64,000 bases of DNA. Origin: Stagnimonas sp965279705. Lineage in GTDB: Bacteria; Pseudomonadota; Gammaproteobacteria; Nevskiales; Nevskiaceae. The translations under genes were made by a program, and so were the position numbers. How positions within the stretch are numbered: the first letter of the stretch is position 1; every line of letters starts with the position of its first letter. Under the pieces are notes generated by a model. That model was not told where the DNA came from and did no database searches. It saw nothing but the letters and a program-made list of their open reading frames with translations. Shown piece by piece: positions 1-9,360 of the stretch. The stretch spans positions 2,046,001 to 2,110,000 of the forward strand of contig OZ257257.1 of assembly GCA_965279705.1 (NCBI GenBank), in the 5' to 3' direction.

Positions 1-54
1 GGCAGCCTCGCCAACGGAACTGCGACCCCGCCATTCATACATTGGCATCGTCAA

Positions 55-1809
55 CTACTCCTGCTCGTCCGTATCGAAGCCAATACGCATGGCCTCGGAA
101 AGGGAGGTCTTACCGACCCGCACCAAATCCAGAACGTGATGCGCCAAAGTACGACCCGCCATCCGTTCGCGCGCCAATCTCATGAACTCGCTGGGATCAG
201 AACCCAGCGTAGCCTTGGTCAGTGCAGCGTCCATCTCCAGCAACTCGTAAACGCCTTGACGACCGATGTAGCCGGTGCCGTGACAGGCAGAACAACCGGC
301 ACCCTGCTTGGCGGCGAGCGTGTCGGCGTTTTCACCCATCGTAGTCAGCCAGGCTGTTTCCTGAGCATTGGGCTCATCAAGCTCAGTACATTCAATGCAG
401 TTGAGGCGCACGAGTCGTTGTGCGATGACTGCCTGCAAAGAGGTCGCCACCATGAACGGCGGCACCTGCATATCCAGCAGTCTGTAAGGCGTGCTGATGG
501 CATCGCGGGTGTGCAGCGTGGAAAGCACCAGGTGCCCGGTGATGGCTGCGCGTAGCCCGATCTCGGCAGTCTCGGCATCGCGCATCTCACCCACCAGAAT
601 CACGTCCGGGTCTTGCCGTAAGGTGGCACGCAATACACGCGCGAAGGTGAACTCGATCTTGTCGTTGACCTGCACCTGCGTGATGCCGGGCAGACGGTAT
701 TCGACTGGGTCTTCAACAGTGATGACTTTCAGCTCGGCACTGTTAATCTCTGCGAGTGCGGCATAAAGCGTGGTGGTTTTGCCGGAGCCGGTCGGGCCGG
801 TGACCAGTACCAGCCCGGCACTGCGCCGCAACAGCTCGCGAAAGCGTTTGAGCATGGGTGCAGGCATGCCGATGCGATCCAGATGCCGGATACCGCCGCT
901 TTGGTCGAGCAGGCGCATCACGGCGGACTCGCCATAAGTGGTCGGCAGGGTCGAGAGTCGCACGTCGATGGTGTGGTCCTTCAAACGAACACTGAAGCGG
1001 CCATCCTGTGGCAGGCGCTTTTCGGCGATCTCAAGGCCTGCCATCAATTTCAGCCTTTGCATCAAAGGGCTACCAATGCGCTTCTCCGCCAGCATCTGCG
1101 TTTGCAAAACCCCATCGACACGCAAGCGAATCTGTAGCTCTTTCTCCCTGGGCTCGATGTGCACGTCAGAAGCACCGACCTGGATCGCATCTTCAAAAAG
1201 CGACTGCAGCAGTCGCACGACCGGAGCCCCCTCAGTGCCAACCGATGCGGTCAGCTCACCGAAGTCCAGCACATCACTCACGTCTTTTTCGAGTGCTCGC
1301 GCGAAGCCGCTGATCTCCTCCGTGCGTCGATAGAGACGATCCAGCAACAGGCCAATATGGCTATCGGGTGCCACAGCAACCGTTATGGCGCGTTTGAGCA
1401 GGCGCGTGAGTTCGTCAAACGCGAATAGGTCTTGCGGCTGACTCAGGGCGACAAGAAGAGAATCGCCGCGATCCTCCAGCACCAAAGCGCGAAAGCGACG
1501 CGCGGCGACCTCTGGCAATAGACGAACGACCTCTGGACGGAATGGAAACGTCTTGAGATTGACCAGCGGGATGTGCAACTGCTGTGCAAGACAGCTGACT
1601 AAAAGCTCTTCAGTAAGAATGCCGTCCTCGATCAGAAGCGTCCCAAGCTTCCTACCGGTTTGCTTCTGAAGCTCGAGAGCGTGTTGCAGCTGCTGAGAGG
1701 TCACTATTCCCTGCCTTAGCAGGATGTCGCCCAGTCGAAGCTTCTCGGGGCGCCCTGCAATAAATGCCTTGGTGGGAGGCATGACATTCGCCATAGATAC
1801 GTTCTTCAT
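55..1809 (-). CDS. GspE/PulE-family assembly ATPase, MshE-like
   Basis: A 584-residue cytoplasmic motor ATPase of the type II secretion / type IV pilus / MSHA class. The N-terminal part (about residues 20-160) resembles the MshEN domain, which binds nucleotide or c-di-GMP in MshE. The Walker A motif GPTGSGKTTTLY is near residue 340, followed by an Asp box (VEDPVEYRL), a Walker B stretch (DVILVGEMRD) and a His box (STLHTRDA). Two CxxC pairs near the C-terminus match the zinc tetracysteine of GspE-type ATPases. The start ATG has AAGGA about ten bases upstream. No partner pilus or secretion genes lie in the window, so MSHA, type IV pilus or type II secretion cannot be told apart; MshE-like is an inference from the N-terminal domain. 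Confidence 0.85.
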   Translation of the reverse strand: MKNVSMANVMPPTKAFIAGRPEKLRLGDILLRQGIVTSQQLQHALELQKQTGRKLGTLLIEDGILTEELLVSCLAQQLHIPLVNLKTFPFRPEVVRLLPEVAARRFRALVLEDRGDSLLVALSQPQDLFAFDELTRLLKRAITVAVAPDSHIGLLLDRLYRRTEEISGFARALEKDVSDVLDFGELTASVGTEGAPVVRLLQSLFEDAIQVGASDVHIEPREKELQIRLRVDGVLQTQMLAEKRIGSPLMQRLKLMAGLEIAEKRLPQDGRFSVRLKDHTIDVRLSTLPTTYGESAVMRLLDQSGGIRHLDRIGMPAPMLKRFRELLRRSAGLVLVTGPTGSGKTTTLYAALAEINSAELKVITVEDPVEYRLPGITQVQVNDKIEFTFARVLRATLRQDPDVILVGEMRDAETAEIGLRAAITGHLVLSTLHTRDAISTPYRLLDMQVPPFMVATSLQAVIAQRLVRLNCIECTELDEPNAQETAWLTTMGENADTLAAKQGAGCSACHGTGYIGRQGVYELLEMDAALTKATLGSDPSEFMRLARERMAGRTLAHHVLDLVRVGKTSLSEAMRIGFDTDEQE

Positions 1810-2178
1810 GGACTAGATCCTTGGCCGCAAAAAAAGCGAGTCGTCAGCAGCGTGCGGACGCGGCGATAAATTGAGCGTGGGGTGATTTGGTAACGCGCGA
1901 ATAGATCGCTGTTGAGAGCGATACTGCGATCAAATGGTCGACGGCGTTCTTCCTAGAAGTGATTGGATACTACCGCCATCTCGTTTAGCGATTCCAATTA
2001 GCATCACTTCCATCAAAGCATGCCCGGGCTCTAAACCCAGCTGCTACTCAAGCAGGGCGGACGTCGGACTGGCCGATCTGGCTACCAAATTTAGCTTTCC
2101 TCACCCGCGATAAGTGGCGCGTTATCGTCTATTCAGTTGCCATTACCTCGCCTTGACTCAATCCCACCAGGACTTCGC
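1810..2178. other. Intergenic region between divergent genes
   Basis: About 370 bases separate the start of the ATPase gene (minus strand) from the DUF1993 gene (plus strand), so promoters for both must lie here. No clear -35/-10 pair, RNA gene or long inverted repeat was recognised. It is less GC-rich than the flanking genes. Confidence 0.5.
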
Positions 2179-2688
2179 ATGAACCATCCGATGTACACCC
2201 ACTCAGTTCCTGTCTTCAAACAAATGCTGACGGCTCTGCAAGCTATTCTTGTCCAGGCAGAAGCGCATGTTGCCGCGAAAGCCATAGAGCCAGATGCGTT
2301 CCTCCAAGCGCGGCTATTTCCAGACATGTTTCCCTTGGTTAGGCAGGTGCAGATTGCGGCTGATTTCTCGCGAGGAATTGCTGCGCGTCTTGCAGGTGTT
2401 GATGTGCCAGACTTTGAGAGCAATCAAAAAACCTTTGGTGATCTTGACGCGCTGCTGACACAAACCATGGCTTTTCTGGATAGCGTGACCTCGGCGCAGT
2501 TCGAGGGTAAAGAAGGTATCGAGATTGTGCTTCGGCCCGGCACGCCAAAGGAAAAGAAGTTGAGCGGCCAAGCGTATCTGGCCAACTACGGGCTACCTCA
2601 GTTCTTTTTTCACGTCAGCACGGCCTATTCCATCCTGCGCCACAACGGCATGGCCATCGGCAAACGCGACTACATGGGTGTTTATTGA
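2179..2688 (+). CDS. DUF1993 domain protein
   Basis: A 169-residue soluble protein matching the DUF1993 family: an N-terminal MYTHSVPVFKQML segment, a central KTFGDLDALL region and a C-terminal segment with FFFHVSTAYSILRHNG and a terminal KRDYMG. The family is all-helical and resembles DinB-type four-helix bundles; its function is unknown. The ATG at 2179 was preferred over a TTG 42 bases upstream because AGGA sits about seven bases before it and the family start (MYTHS...) follows closely. No operon partner is visible; the next plus-strand gene is 424 bases away. Confidence 0.8.
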   Translation: MNHPMYTHSVPVFKQMLTALQAILVQAEAHVAAKAIEPDAFLQARLFPDMFPLVRQVQIAADFSRGIAARLAGVDVPDFESNQKTFGDLDALLTQTMAFLDSVTSAQFEGKEGIEIVLRPGTPKEKKLSGQAYLANYGLPQFFFHVSTAYSILRHNGMAIGKRDYMGVY

Positions 2689-3112
2689 AGCAAAGTGAAT
2701 CTCCCCGGCCCCGGCTTTCGTGGAGGCTCGCAATTTCGTGACTGTCTGAGATCACCGGTGCGAACATTTGCTGATCGCACGACGAGGTCGAAGGCGTCTC
2801 TTCATTGAAGCGCTGAGGCTGAACGTCGGCTTTGGGTTACGCCCTGCCCGCCTAAATAAATACTGGAGCGTCTGCTTTTGGATTAACTACCCACAATAAG
2901 GGCTGCAAATCGCCCGCCCCCTCTCAAAGGCGGTCATTTGCGCCTGTCGAGCGATCGTCTCGGAGGTGCCAAATTGCGAACGTTGACCGACTTGGAATCT
3001 GTTGGAAGTCTGACCTTGGAGGAGAGCGAAACCCTAGCGGCATGAGTGCTGCCCCGAGCGCCGCAGCCGAAAGGCGGTTGACATCGTGCAGCTGCTATCT
3101 TTGGCGCCATCC
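2689..3112. other. Intergenic region, no gene seen
   Basis: About 420 bases before the ABC exporter. A TTGACA hexamer at 3078-3083 lies close to the start codon, but no good -10 follows at 16-18 bases. No RNA gene, terminator hairpin or credible small reading frame was recognised. Confidence 0.5.
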
Positions 3113-4933
3113 ATGACACAAAAAATACACGCTGCGGAAGGCGACAACACCACCCGCCCGGTCGCAGGATCATCTGCTGTCACACCTCTCCCTGTACCGG
3201 GTAAAAAGCTCTCCTCCCTCGTCGGCCTCTGGCCGTTTCTAAAGCCCTACCGCGGCAAGGTCTTTGCCGCTTTCGTGCTGCTCTGTTTGGCCTCCGCGGC
3301 AATGCTGGTGGTGCCGCTCTCGCTGCGCGATCTGATCGACCACGGCTTCTCCGCCGGTAATGCCGTAGGCAGTCACTTCCTGGGCCTGATGGGCCTCGCG
3401 GTGCTCTGGGCGCTGGCCGTTGCGGGGCGCTTTTATTACGTCAGCTGGATCGGCGAGCGCGTGACGGCTGATCTGCGCAGTGCGGTGTATCGCAACATGC
3501 TGGCGCAGTCGCCGGAGTACTTCGAGTCGATGAAAACCGGCGCCGTGCTCTCGCGCCTCACTGCTGACACCACCCTGGTGCAAACCGTGGTGGGCTCGTC
3601 GGTCTCTATGGGTCTGCGCAGTGCGTTCCAGTTCGCCGGCGGCATGATCATGCTGGCCGTCACTAGCCTCAAACTGTTCGCGATCACGGTCGTGCTGCTG
3701 CTGCTTGTGGTGGTGCCCATCATTGCGATGGGCCGTGGTGTGAAGCGCCTCTCGAAAGAATCGCAGGACCGCATTGCCGATACCTCCGCCGTCGCCGGCG
3801 AGATTCTCAACGCCATGCCGACCGTGCAGGCCTTCGTCAAAGAGCACGACGAGTCGGCGCGCTATGACCTCACGGTGCAGCAAAGCTTCGACTCCGCCAT
3901 CCGCCGCACCAGGATGCGTGCGGCGATGACGGCCGTGATCATCGGCGGGGTCTTCGGTGCCATCATCTTTGTGCTCTGGCTTGGCGCACAGGCTGTGGTC
4001 AACGGCAGCATGACCGGTGGTCAGCTGGCAAGTTTCATCCTCTATGCAGTGCTCACGGCCGGCGGCGTGGGCGTGATTGCCGAGGTCTGGGGCGATGTCA
4101 TGCGTGCCGCCGGTGCCACCGAGCGCTTGATGGAACTGCTCTCGGCGCATCCGCACATCACCGTCCCTGCCGTACCCATCGAGCTGCCTGAAACACGGCA
4201 GGCGACAGTGCGCTTCGAGAACGTTAACTTCCGCTATCCATCGCGGCCCAACACGCCGGCGCTGACCGGGCTGAACCTCGATGTGCGCGAGGGTGAGACG
4301 GTGGCGCTTGTAGGGCCGAGTGGTGCGGGCAAGACCACGGTGTTCCAGTTGCTGCTGCGTTTTTACGATGTGGAGTCGGGGGCGATTCGCTTCAACGGCA
4401 TCGACATTCGCCAGCTCACACCCGGCGCGCTGCGCAGCCACATCGGCATCGTGCCGCAGGATGCGGTGATCTTCTCCGCCGACGCGATGGAGAACATCCG
4501 TTACGGCGATGCCACCGCCAGCGACGAACAGGTGCGCGCCGCTGCCAAGCTGGCTTTGGCCGACGAATTCATCGCCAAGCTGCCGGAGGGCTACCAGACT
4601 TTTCTGGGTGAGCGCGGCGTACGGCTCTCCGGCGGCCAGCGCCAGCGCATCGCGATTGCCCGCGCCATCCTCCGCAATCCGCCGCTGCTGCTGCTCGATG
4701 AGGCCACCAGCGCACTCGATGCTGAAAGCGAGCAACTGGTGCAGCGGGGGCTGGAAGCCGCCATGCAAGGCCGCACCACGCTGATCATTGCCCACCGTCT
4801 AGGCACCGTTAAACGCGCTGATCGCATCGTGGTGCTCGAAGACGGCAAAGTCGTGGAAGTGGGCAGCCCCGCTGAACTGATGCAGCAGGGCGGACTGTAT
4901 GCACGGCTCGCGAATCTTCAGCTGATGGCTTGA
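3113..4933 (+). CDS. ABC exporter, fused permease-ATPase (MsbA/ABCB type)
   Basis: A 606-residue half-transporter. About residues 35-320 form an ABC transmembrane type-1 domain with six predicted helices; residues about 355-600 form the nucleotide-binding domain. Visible motifs are Walker A GPSGAGKTTVFQ, Q-loop IVPQDAVIF, signature LSGGQRQRIAIARA, Walker B LLLLDEATSALD and the switch His in IIAHRLGTV. Homodimers of this family export lipids or drugs across the inner membrane; the substrate here is unknown. ATG at 3113 was chosen; a GTG at 3086 in the same frame is the alternative. The gene stands alone, with a non-coding stretch on each side. Confidence 0.9.
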   Translation: MTQKIHAAEGDNTTRPVAGSSAVTPLPVPGKKLSSLVGLWPFLKPYRGKVFAAFVLLCLASAAMLVVPLSLRDLIDHGFSAGNAVGSHFLGLMGLAVLWALAVAGRFYYVSWIGERVTADLRSAVYRNMLAQSPEYFESMKTGAVLSRLTADTTLVQTVVGSSVSMGLRSAFQFAGGMIMLAVTSLKLFAITVVLLLLVVVPIIAMGRGVKRLSKESQDRIADTSAVAGEILNAMPTVQAFVKEHDESARYDLTVQQSFDSAIRRTRMRAAMTAVIIGGVFGAIIFVLWLGAQAVVNGSMTGGQLASFILYAVLTAGGVGVIAEVWGDVMRAAGATERLMELLSAHPHITVPAVPIELPETRQATVRFENVNFRYPSRPNTPALTGLNLDVREGETVALVGPSGAGKTTVFQLLLRFYDVESGAIRFNGIDIRQLTPGALRSHIGIVPQDAVIFSADAMENIRYGDATASDEQVRAAAKLALADEFIAKLPEGYQTFLGERGVRLSGGQRQRIAIARAILRNPPLLLLDEATSALDAESEQLVQRGLEAAMQGRTTLIIAHRLGTVKRADRIVVLEDGKVVEVGSPAELMQQGGLYARLANLQLMA

Positions 4934-5252
4934 TCGGGCGACCGATGACTCGGTGCCAGAAGCAGCCGTCCGTGCGCGCGGCTGGCGTTAGCTTTTTTTA
5001 GTCACAAGATTCGTTCGTGACGCGAGAGACACATTTGCTTGCAATATCACAGCTCGAACTCGCCTTGCCGCGGTGTATCCGACTCGACAAGGGTGAGAAA
5101 GACGCGTAGCGTTCGCCCCGTTGTACAGAGAGTTTTAGAGTCCTGCGAAGTTCAACCGCCCCCATACGGCTGTCTTCGCTTCACGTTCTTTCTTTCTTGT
5201 GTGCACACCCTCGCGGACAATCTCGTCCGTATTGACCAAGGTAGAAAGCAAC
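4934..5252. other. Intergenic region and probable long leader of the cold-shock gene
   Basis: About 320 bases lie between the ABC exporter and the cold-shock gene. Cold-shock mRNAs commonly have long structured 5' leaders, so part of this is probably transcribed. I saw no definite promoter hexamers. The last 60 bases are relatively T-rich and contain no convincing reading frame. Confidence 0.4.
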
Positions 5253-5465
5253 ATGAGCGATATCACTACAGGCACCGTTAAGTGGTTCAACGACACGAAA
5301 GGCTTCGGCTTCATTACTCCCTCCGCAGGAGGTGAAGACCTATTCGCCCACTTCAAGGAAATCCAGGGCGATGGTTTTAAGTCGCTGACAGAAGGCCAGA
5401 AGGTCGAGTATGTGGCTGCACGTGGTCCGAAGGGCATGCAAGCCACGCGCATCCGTCCCGTCTAA
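5253..5465 (+). CDS. Cold-shock protein (CspA family)
   Basis: A 70-residue single OB-fold cold-shock domain. Both RNA-binding motifs are visible: RNP1 as KGFGFITP and RNP2 as DLFAHF. Such proteins bind single-stranded RNA or DNA and melt mRNA structure, often after cold shock. The start at 5253 gives the canonical SDITTGTVKWFND N-terminus; the longer in-frame extension upstream has no family match. A strong intrinsic terminator follows 26 bases after the stop, so the gene is monocistronic. Confidence 0.95.
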   Translation: MSDITTGTVKWFNDTKGFGFITPSAGGEDLFAHFKEIQGDGFKSLTEGQKVEYVAARGPKGMQATRIRPV

Positions 5466-5490
5466 GACGAAGCGCAAACGGTGTAAGAGA

Positions 5491-5519
5491 AAACCGCGCC
5501 TTGGAGCGCGGTTTTTTTT
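5491..5519 (+). terminator. Intrinsic terminator of the cold-shock gene
   Basis: AAACCGCGC, then TTGGA, then GCGCGGTTT, followed by a T run: a GC-rich hairpin plus U-tract directly downstream of the cold-shock gene. Confidence 0.9.
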
Positions 5520-5736
5520 GGCCAACGTGGATCTCGAGAAGACGTTTGGCTCCGTGTTGTAAGTGCCGAGGGCCTGCAACACGCCAAGTCTCAAATCCAC
5601 AATTCGTGAACGCGTAGGGCGATTTCATCAGCAGCTACCACTAATTCGGCATCGCCTTTCCACGCTCTCGGCAATAGGTCTATCAACTCTGTCGCGTTTT
5701 GAGCATGTGCATGCCGGACTTCCGCCTTGCCACAGA

Positions 5737-8076
5737 TCAATCGCCCGTCTTGATCTGGACGAATCGACAGCCAGGGTCATCCGGCGGCGTCGAGATGGCG
5801 AAGCCCAGACTCTTCACCAGCCCCAGCATCGCAGCGTTGTCGCTCAGCACATCGCCATGCACATGGCCGACGCCGCGCGCGCTGGCGATGTGCAGGAGGC
5901 GTTGCAGCAGATGCCGCCCCAGGCCCTGCCGCGCGTGGCTGCGCTGCACCAGCACGGCGTACTCGGCGTGCTGGGCGTCGGCATCGGCGACGAGTGTGGC
6001 CAGCGCAGCGATTTCGTCCGGCGCGTCGCTGACAATCGCGGCCAGGGTGATCTCGCGGTCGTAATCGACCTGCGTGATGCGCGCGGCCATGTCGTGCGAA
6101 AAGTGGCGGATGACCGCGAAGAAACGCAGGCGGATTTCCTCCGGGTCGAGCCGGCCCAGTAAGGCCAGCACCGCGGGTTCGTCAGCGGGCCGCACCGCGC
6201 GCACGGTGTAGCGGCGGCCGCTGGGTAGCGTGCTGGTTTCGGTCAAGTCAGCCGGATACGGCGCGAGTGCCACGCGCTCGCGCTCTGGCGGCACGGCCTC
6301 GAACAGGCTGAGCTGGCAGGCCACCAGCGAGGCCAGCGGCTCGTCGGCGGTGCAGCTCAGCACCACGTCGAGTTGCTCAATCAGAGGTTGATCGAGCAGC
6401 AACTGGCCGAGACGCACCACTGCCGCCGACATCGCGGGGGCCAAGGCGATGCCGCGACTGCCGCCGATGCAGCCGGCTTCTTCGAGCATGCGGCGCGCGA
6501 GCAGATCGTCGAACGGCGGCAGTCCATATGCGGCCGCAAGGCGCGGGTTAGCCGGCTCGGTGGCGACACTCAGCGCCATGCCGATTTCGGGATGGCAGTG
6601 CGCCGTGATGCGGATGCGCCCCAGTGCGTTGCGGCGACGATCGGCCGCGCAGGCGGCGAAGCCGTAGTGCGCGAGCAGCGGCTGGGTGGCGGTATCAGAT
6701 AGCTGCAAGCGGCTTGCGGCACGGTGCTCAGCAATTGCCTCTGCAACGGCCGGTGCGTTGATCGATACCGGCGCATCTGGCGGCGGCGTTTGCGTCAGCA
6801 GCTCGCGCGTGGCGCGGTATTGCGCGCGGTAGCGCAGCGCGCGCACGGCCTCGTCGGCCGAGGCAAACGTCGCCATGCGCGCGACAGCACTCCGCTGGCG
6901 CGCCGGTTGCGCACTGTGCAGGCCGAGCCACACCGTCAGCAGGCGCTCGCCAAACGCGGCCTCGGCCACTGCGGTGGCGAGCGGCTGGTGCGGCTGGCCC
7001 GGCATGGGGCTGTGGATGAGCAGGGCGACGTTGACGCCGGTATCGGCGAGCACCGCGCGCAGGGCGCTCACCACCGCAGTCGCAGGCGCGCTGCCCAAGT
7101 CCACCGCCGAGCCGCCGAAGCGCGCCAGTGGTGCCAAGGTTTTGATCTGCTGCTGGGTCGCCTCGCTGAGCACGGCGGGCATCAGGCCTTGGCGCAGCAC
7201 CGCGTCCACCGCGAGCGCGCAGACGCCGGAGCCGTTGCCGACCACGGCGATGCGATCCCCGCCCACGGTGGGCAGCAGTTCGAGCGCGGCGAGGCCATCG
7301 AAGAGGCCGCTGAGCGCGTCGCACTCGACCAGACCCGCACGACGAAACGCCGCCGAGCGAACGGGATCACTCCCGCCCGCAATCACGGTGTTCGCACGGC
7401 GCGTTTGCAGCACCAGCACCGGCTTCAAGCGCGCGCAGGCGCGGGCGGCCGACATGAACTTGCGCGCCTGCCGAATGTGGCCGACCTGCAAGACCACCGC
7501 GCGGGTGTGCGGGTCGAGTGCTGCGTAGTCGAGCAGGTCGGCGACATCGACATCGGCCTCACCACCCGTCACCGCCAGCCAGGAGAAGCCGATGCCGCGA
7601 CCCGTTGCCCAGTCGAGTGCGGCGGCGGCGACCGATTGCGATTGCGCGATGAGTGCGACCGTGCCGCGCTTGGGCGTGAGCGGCAGGCTGCTGACGTTGC
7701 GCGCGGCGTGGCGTGCATCGCCGCTGTGGATCAGCCCTGCCGAACGCGGACCCAACAGGCGCATGGTGCTGGCGCGCATCGCCGTCAGCACTGCCAGCGG
7801 TGGCGGCGCATCGGCGGCCCATAGCAGGGCCTTGCAGCCTTTGTTGGCGAGCGCCTCGACGGCCTCGGCGTCGATCCAGTCCGCGTGCATCACCACTGCC
7901 AGCTCGGCAGCGGGCCATCGACTCAGCCAGGGCTTGCTGGGCAGCTGCGTGCGGCTTTTGGCGGGTACGCTGGTCTCGATGTTGGCGAGCAACTGCTGCT
8001 GCGCGGCCGACTCCGCACTGCCCAGAATCACCACCTGGGCCGCGAGGAACAGCGCATCGAGATGGCGCACGGTCAT
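5737..8076 (-). CDS. Pat-like protein acetyltransferase: acyl-CoA-synthetase-like part fused to GNAT
   Basis: A 779-residue protein. The N-terminal half resembles the CoA-binding and ligase modules of NDP-forming acyl-CoA synthetases (for example VALIAQSQSVAAAALDWA and DRIAVVGNGSGVCALAVDA). About residues 440-600 look like a shortened or eroded ATP-grasp region. The C-terminal 160 residues form a GNAT acetyltransferase with the acetyl-CoA loop QGLGRHLLQRLL. This architecture is that of Pat/YfiQ lysine acetyltransferases, which acetylate metabolic enzymes such as acetyl-CoA synthetase. Its ATG overlaps the stop of the deacetylase-family gene (ATGA), so both are translated from one mRNA. The substrate is not known. 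Confidence 0.8.
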   Translation of the reverse strand: MTVRHLDALFLAAQVVILGSAESAAQQQLLANIETSVPAKSRTQLPSKPWLSRWPAAELAVVMHADWIDAEAVEALANKGCKALLWAADAPPPLAVLTAMRASTMRLLGPRSAGLIHSGDARHAARNVSSLPLTPKRGTVALIAQSQSVAAAALDWATGRGIGFSWLAVTGGEADVDVADLLDYAALDPHTRAVVLQVGHIRQARKFMSAARACARLKPVLVLQTRRANTVIAGGSDPVRSAAFRRAGLVECDALSGLFDGLAALELLPTVGGDRIAVVGNGSGVCALAVDAVLRQGLMPAVLSEATQQQIKTLAPLARFGGSAVDLGSAPATAVVSALRAVLADTGVNVALLIHSPMPGQPHQPLATAVAEAAFGERLLTVWLGLHSAQPARQRSAVARMATFASADEAVRALRYRAQYRATRELLTQTPPPDAPVSINAPAVAEAIAEHRAASRLQLSDTATQPLLAHYGFAACAADRRRNALGRIRITAHCHPEIGMALSVATEPANPRLAAAYGLPPFDDLLARRMLEEAGCIGGSRGIALAPAMSAAVVRLGQLLLDQPLIEQLDVVLSCTADEPLASLVACQLSLFEAVPPERERVALAPYPADLTETSTLPSGRRYTVRAVRPADEPAVLALLGRLDPEEIRLRFFAVIRHFSHDMAARITQVDYDREITLAAIVSDAPDEIAALATLVADADAQHAEYAVLVQRSHARQGLGRHLLQRLLHIASARGVGHVHGDVLSDNAAMLGLVKSLGFAISTPPDDPGCRFVQIKTGD

Positions 8077-9020
8077 CCCGGCAAATCCTCACCGAGAAAC
8101 GGTTGCAGAAAGGCCGAGACGCTCTTGGCGAGGGCATCGAGGTGATAGCCGCCTTCGAGTAGTGCCACCACGTGGCCCTGGCAACAGGCCTCGGCCACGC
8201 CCTGGATGACGCTCGCCACCCAGCGGTAGTCGTCAGTGGTGAGGCGCAGTTGGGCGAGCGGGTCCAGCTCGTGCGCGTCGAAGCCGGCCGAGACCAGCAG
8301 CAGCTCTGGCTGAAATTGTTCGAGTCGCGGCAGCCAGTGCTCGCTGACCGCCGCGCGAAACGCCGCGCTGCCGGAATAGGCCTTGAGCGGCACATCGACC
8401 AGATTGGGCGCATCGGGCGCGCCCGCCCAGTGCGGGTAGAGCGGGTGCTGGTAGGTCTGGCACACCAGCACGCGCGCATCGCCCTTGAAGATGTCGGCCG
8501 TGCCATTGCCGTAATGCACATCGAAATCGAGAATCGCCACGCGCTGCACGCCGCTCGCCAGCGCATGTGCTGCCGCGACCGCGACGTTGTTGAAGAAGCA
8601 GAACCCCATCGCCCGCGCCCGCTCGGCATGATGCCCCGGCGGCCGCACCGCGCAGAAGGCCAGCCCTGCCCGGCCCGCCAGCACCTCGTCCACCGCCAGC
8701 ACGCCCGCACCCGCCGCGCGCAGGGCGGCTTCGAGGCTGTGCGGGTTCATCAGCGTATCGGGGTCGATCTGGATTTCGCCGGCGCTTGTGTCGGCGGTAA
8801 GAATGCGTTCGACGTGTGCTGCCTCATGCACCCGTTCGAGTGCGGCGGCCGAGGCCAGTGGCGCTGTCAGCCGGTGCAGAAAATCGCCGCTGCCATCTGC
8901 GCGCAGGCGATCTTCGACGGCATCAAGCCGACGCGGGCTTTCAGGATGATCCGCACCCATATCGTGGCGGTGACAGTCGGGGTGGGTGATCCAGCAAACG
9001 GGGAGGTAGGTATTTTGCAT
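8073..9020 (-). CDS. Histone deacetylase-family (AcuC/HDAC-like) amidohydrolase
   Basis: A 315-residue zinc amidohydrolase of the HDAC superfamily. The active-site His pair is in GHHAERARAMGFCFFNN, zinc ligands are in FDVHYGNGT and SAGFDAHELDPL, and the transition-state Tyr is in LLEGGYHLDAL. Bacterial members deacetylate lysines in proteins (AcuC) or polyamines. It overlaps the Pat-like acetyltransferase gene by four bases, which favours a protein-acetylation role over polyamine metabolism; that is inference. It is the first gene of this pair, with about 340 non-coding bases upstream. Confidence 0.88.
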   Translation of the reverse strand: MQNTYLPVCWITHPDCHRHDMGADHPESPRRLDAVEDRLRADGSGDFLHRLTAPLASAAALERVHEAAHVERILTADTSAGEIQIDPDTLMNPHSLEAALRAAGAGVLAVDEVLAGRAGLAFCAVRPPGHHAERARAMGFCFFNNVAVAAAHALASGVQRVAILDFDVHYGNGTADIFKGDARVLVCQTYQHPLYPHWAGAPDAPNLVDVPLKAYSGSAAFRAAVSEHWLPRLEQFQPELLLVSAGFDAHELDPLAQLRLTTDDYRWVASVIQGVAEACCQGHVVALLEGGYHLDALAKSVSAFLQPFLGEDLPG

Positions 9021-9360
9021 GGCGAGTGGTGGTCACTGTAACGAATCGACTGCAAGGCTCTGCGCCTGCAATGGTTACACCAAGGCCAGACACCCAAATG
9101 CTTGACGTCGAGTTGTTGACGCACTCAAGCACCCAGCACGCGTTAGTTAGGTCCTGTGGATCGATGTTGTGGTGTTGAACAGATCCAACACCACCCAGAA
9201 GTTGCGGCGTCGGACTTGCACTGCCTAAACGGCTGCTTGGCAGTTCTGTGCCTTCATTTCACCGTATTCACGTTTTGTGAACACAGATCGCTGCCTCAAT
9301 CGGGCTTTTGAACCCTATTTTCCTGCCGTGCCGGGATTCCCTGGTAGCGCAGCAGTGCAC
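9021..9360. other. Intergenic region, one stem-loop
   Basis: About 340 bases between the end of the monooxygenase gene and the start of the deacetylase-family gene, both minus strand. It should hold the deacetylase promoter. Apart from the inverted repeat at 9169-9194 nothing was recognised. Confidence 0.5.
9169..9194. repeat. Perfect 9-bp inverted repeat
   Basis: GTGGTGTTG, eight-base loop, CAACACCAC. It lies downstream of the monooxygenase gene and upstream of the deacetylase gene. No T run follows on either strand, so it could be a factor-assisted transcript end or a protein-binding site. Confidence 0.4.

Noticed and set aside
3078..3106. sigma-70 promoter with TTGACA before the ABC exporter
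   Set aside because: The hexamer at the right distance for a -10 is TTGGCG, and the start codon would lie inside the promoter.
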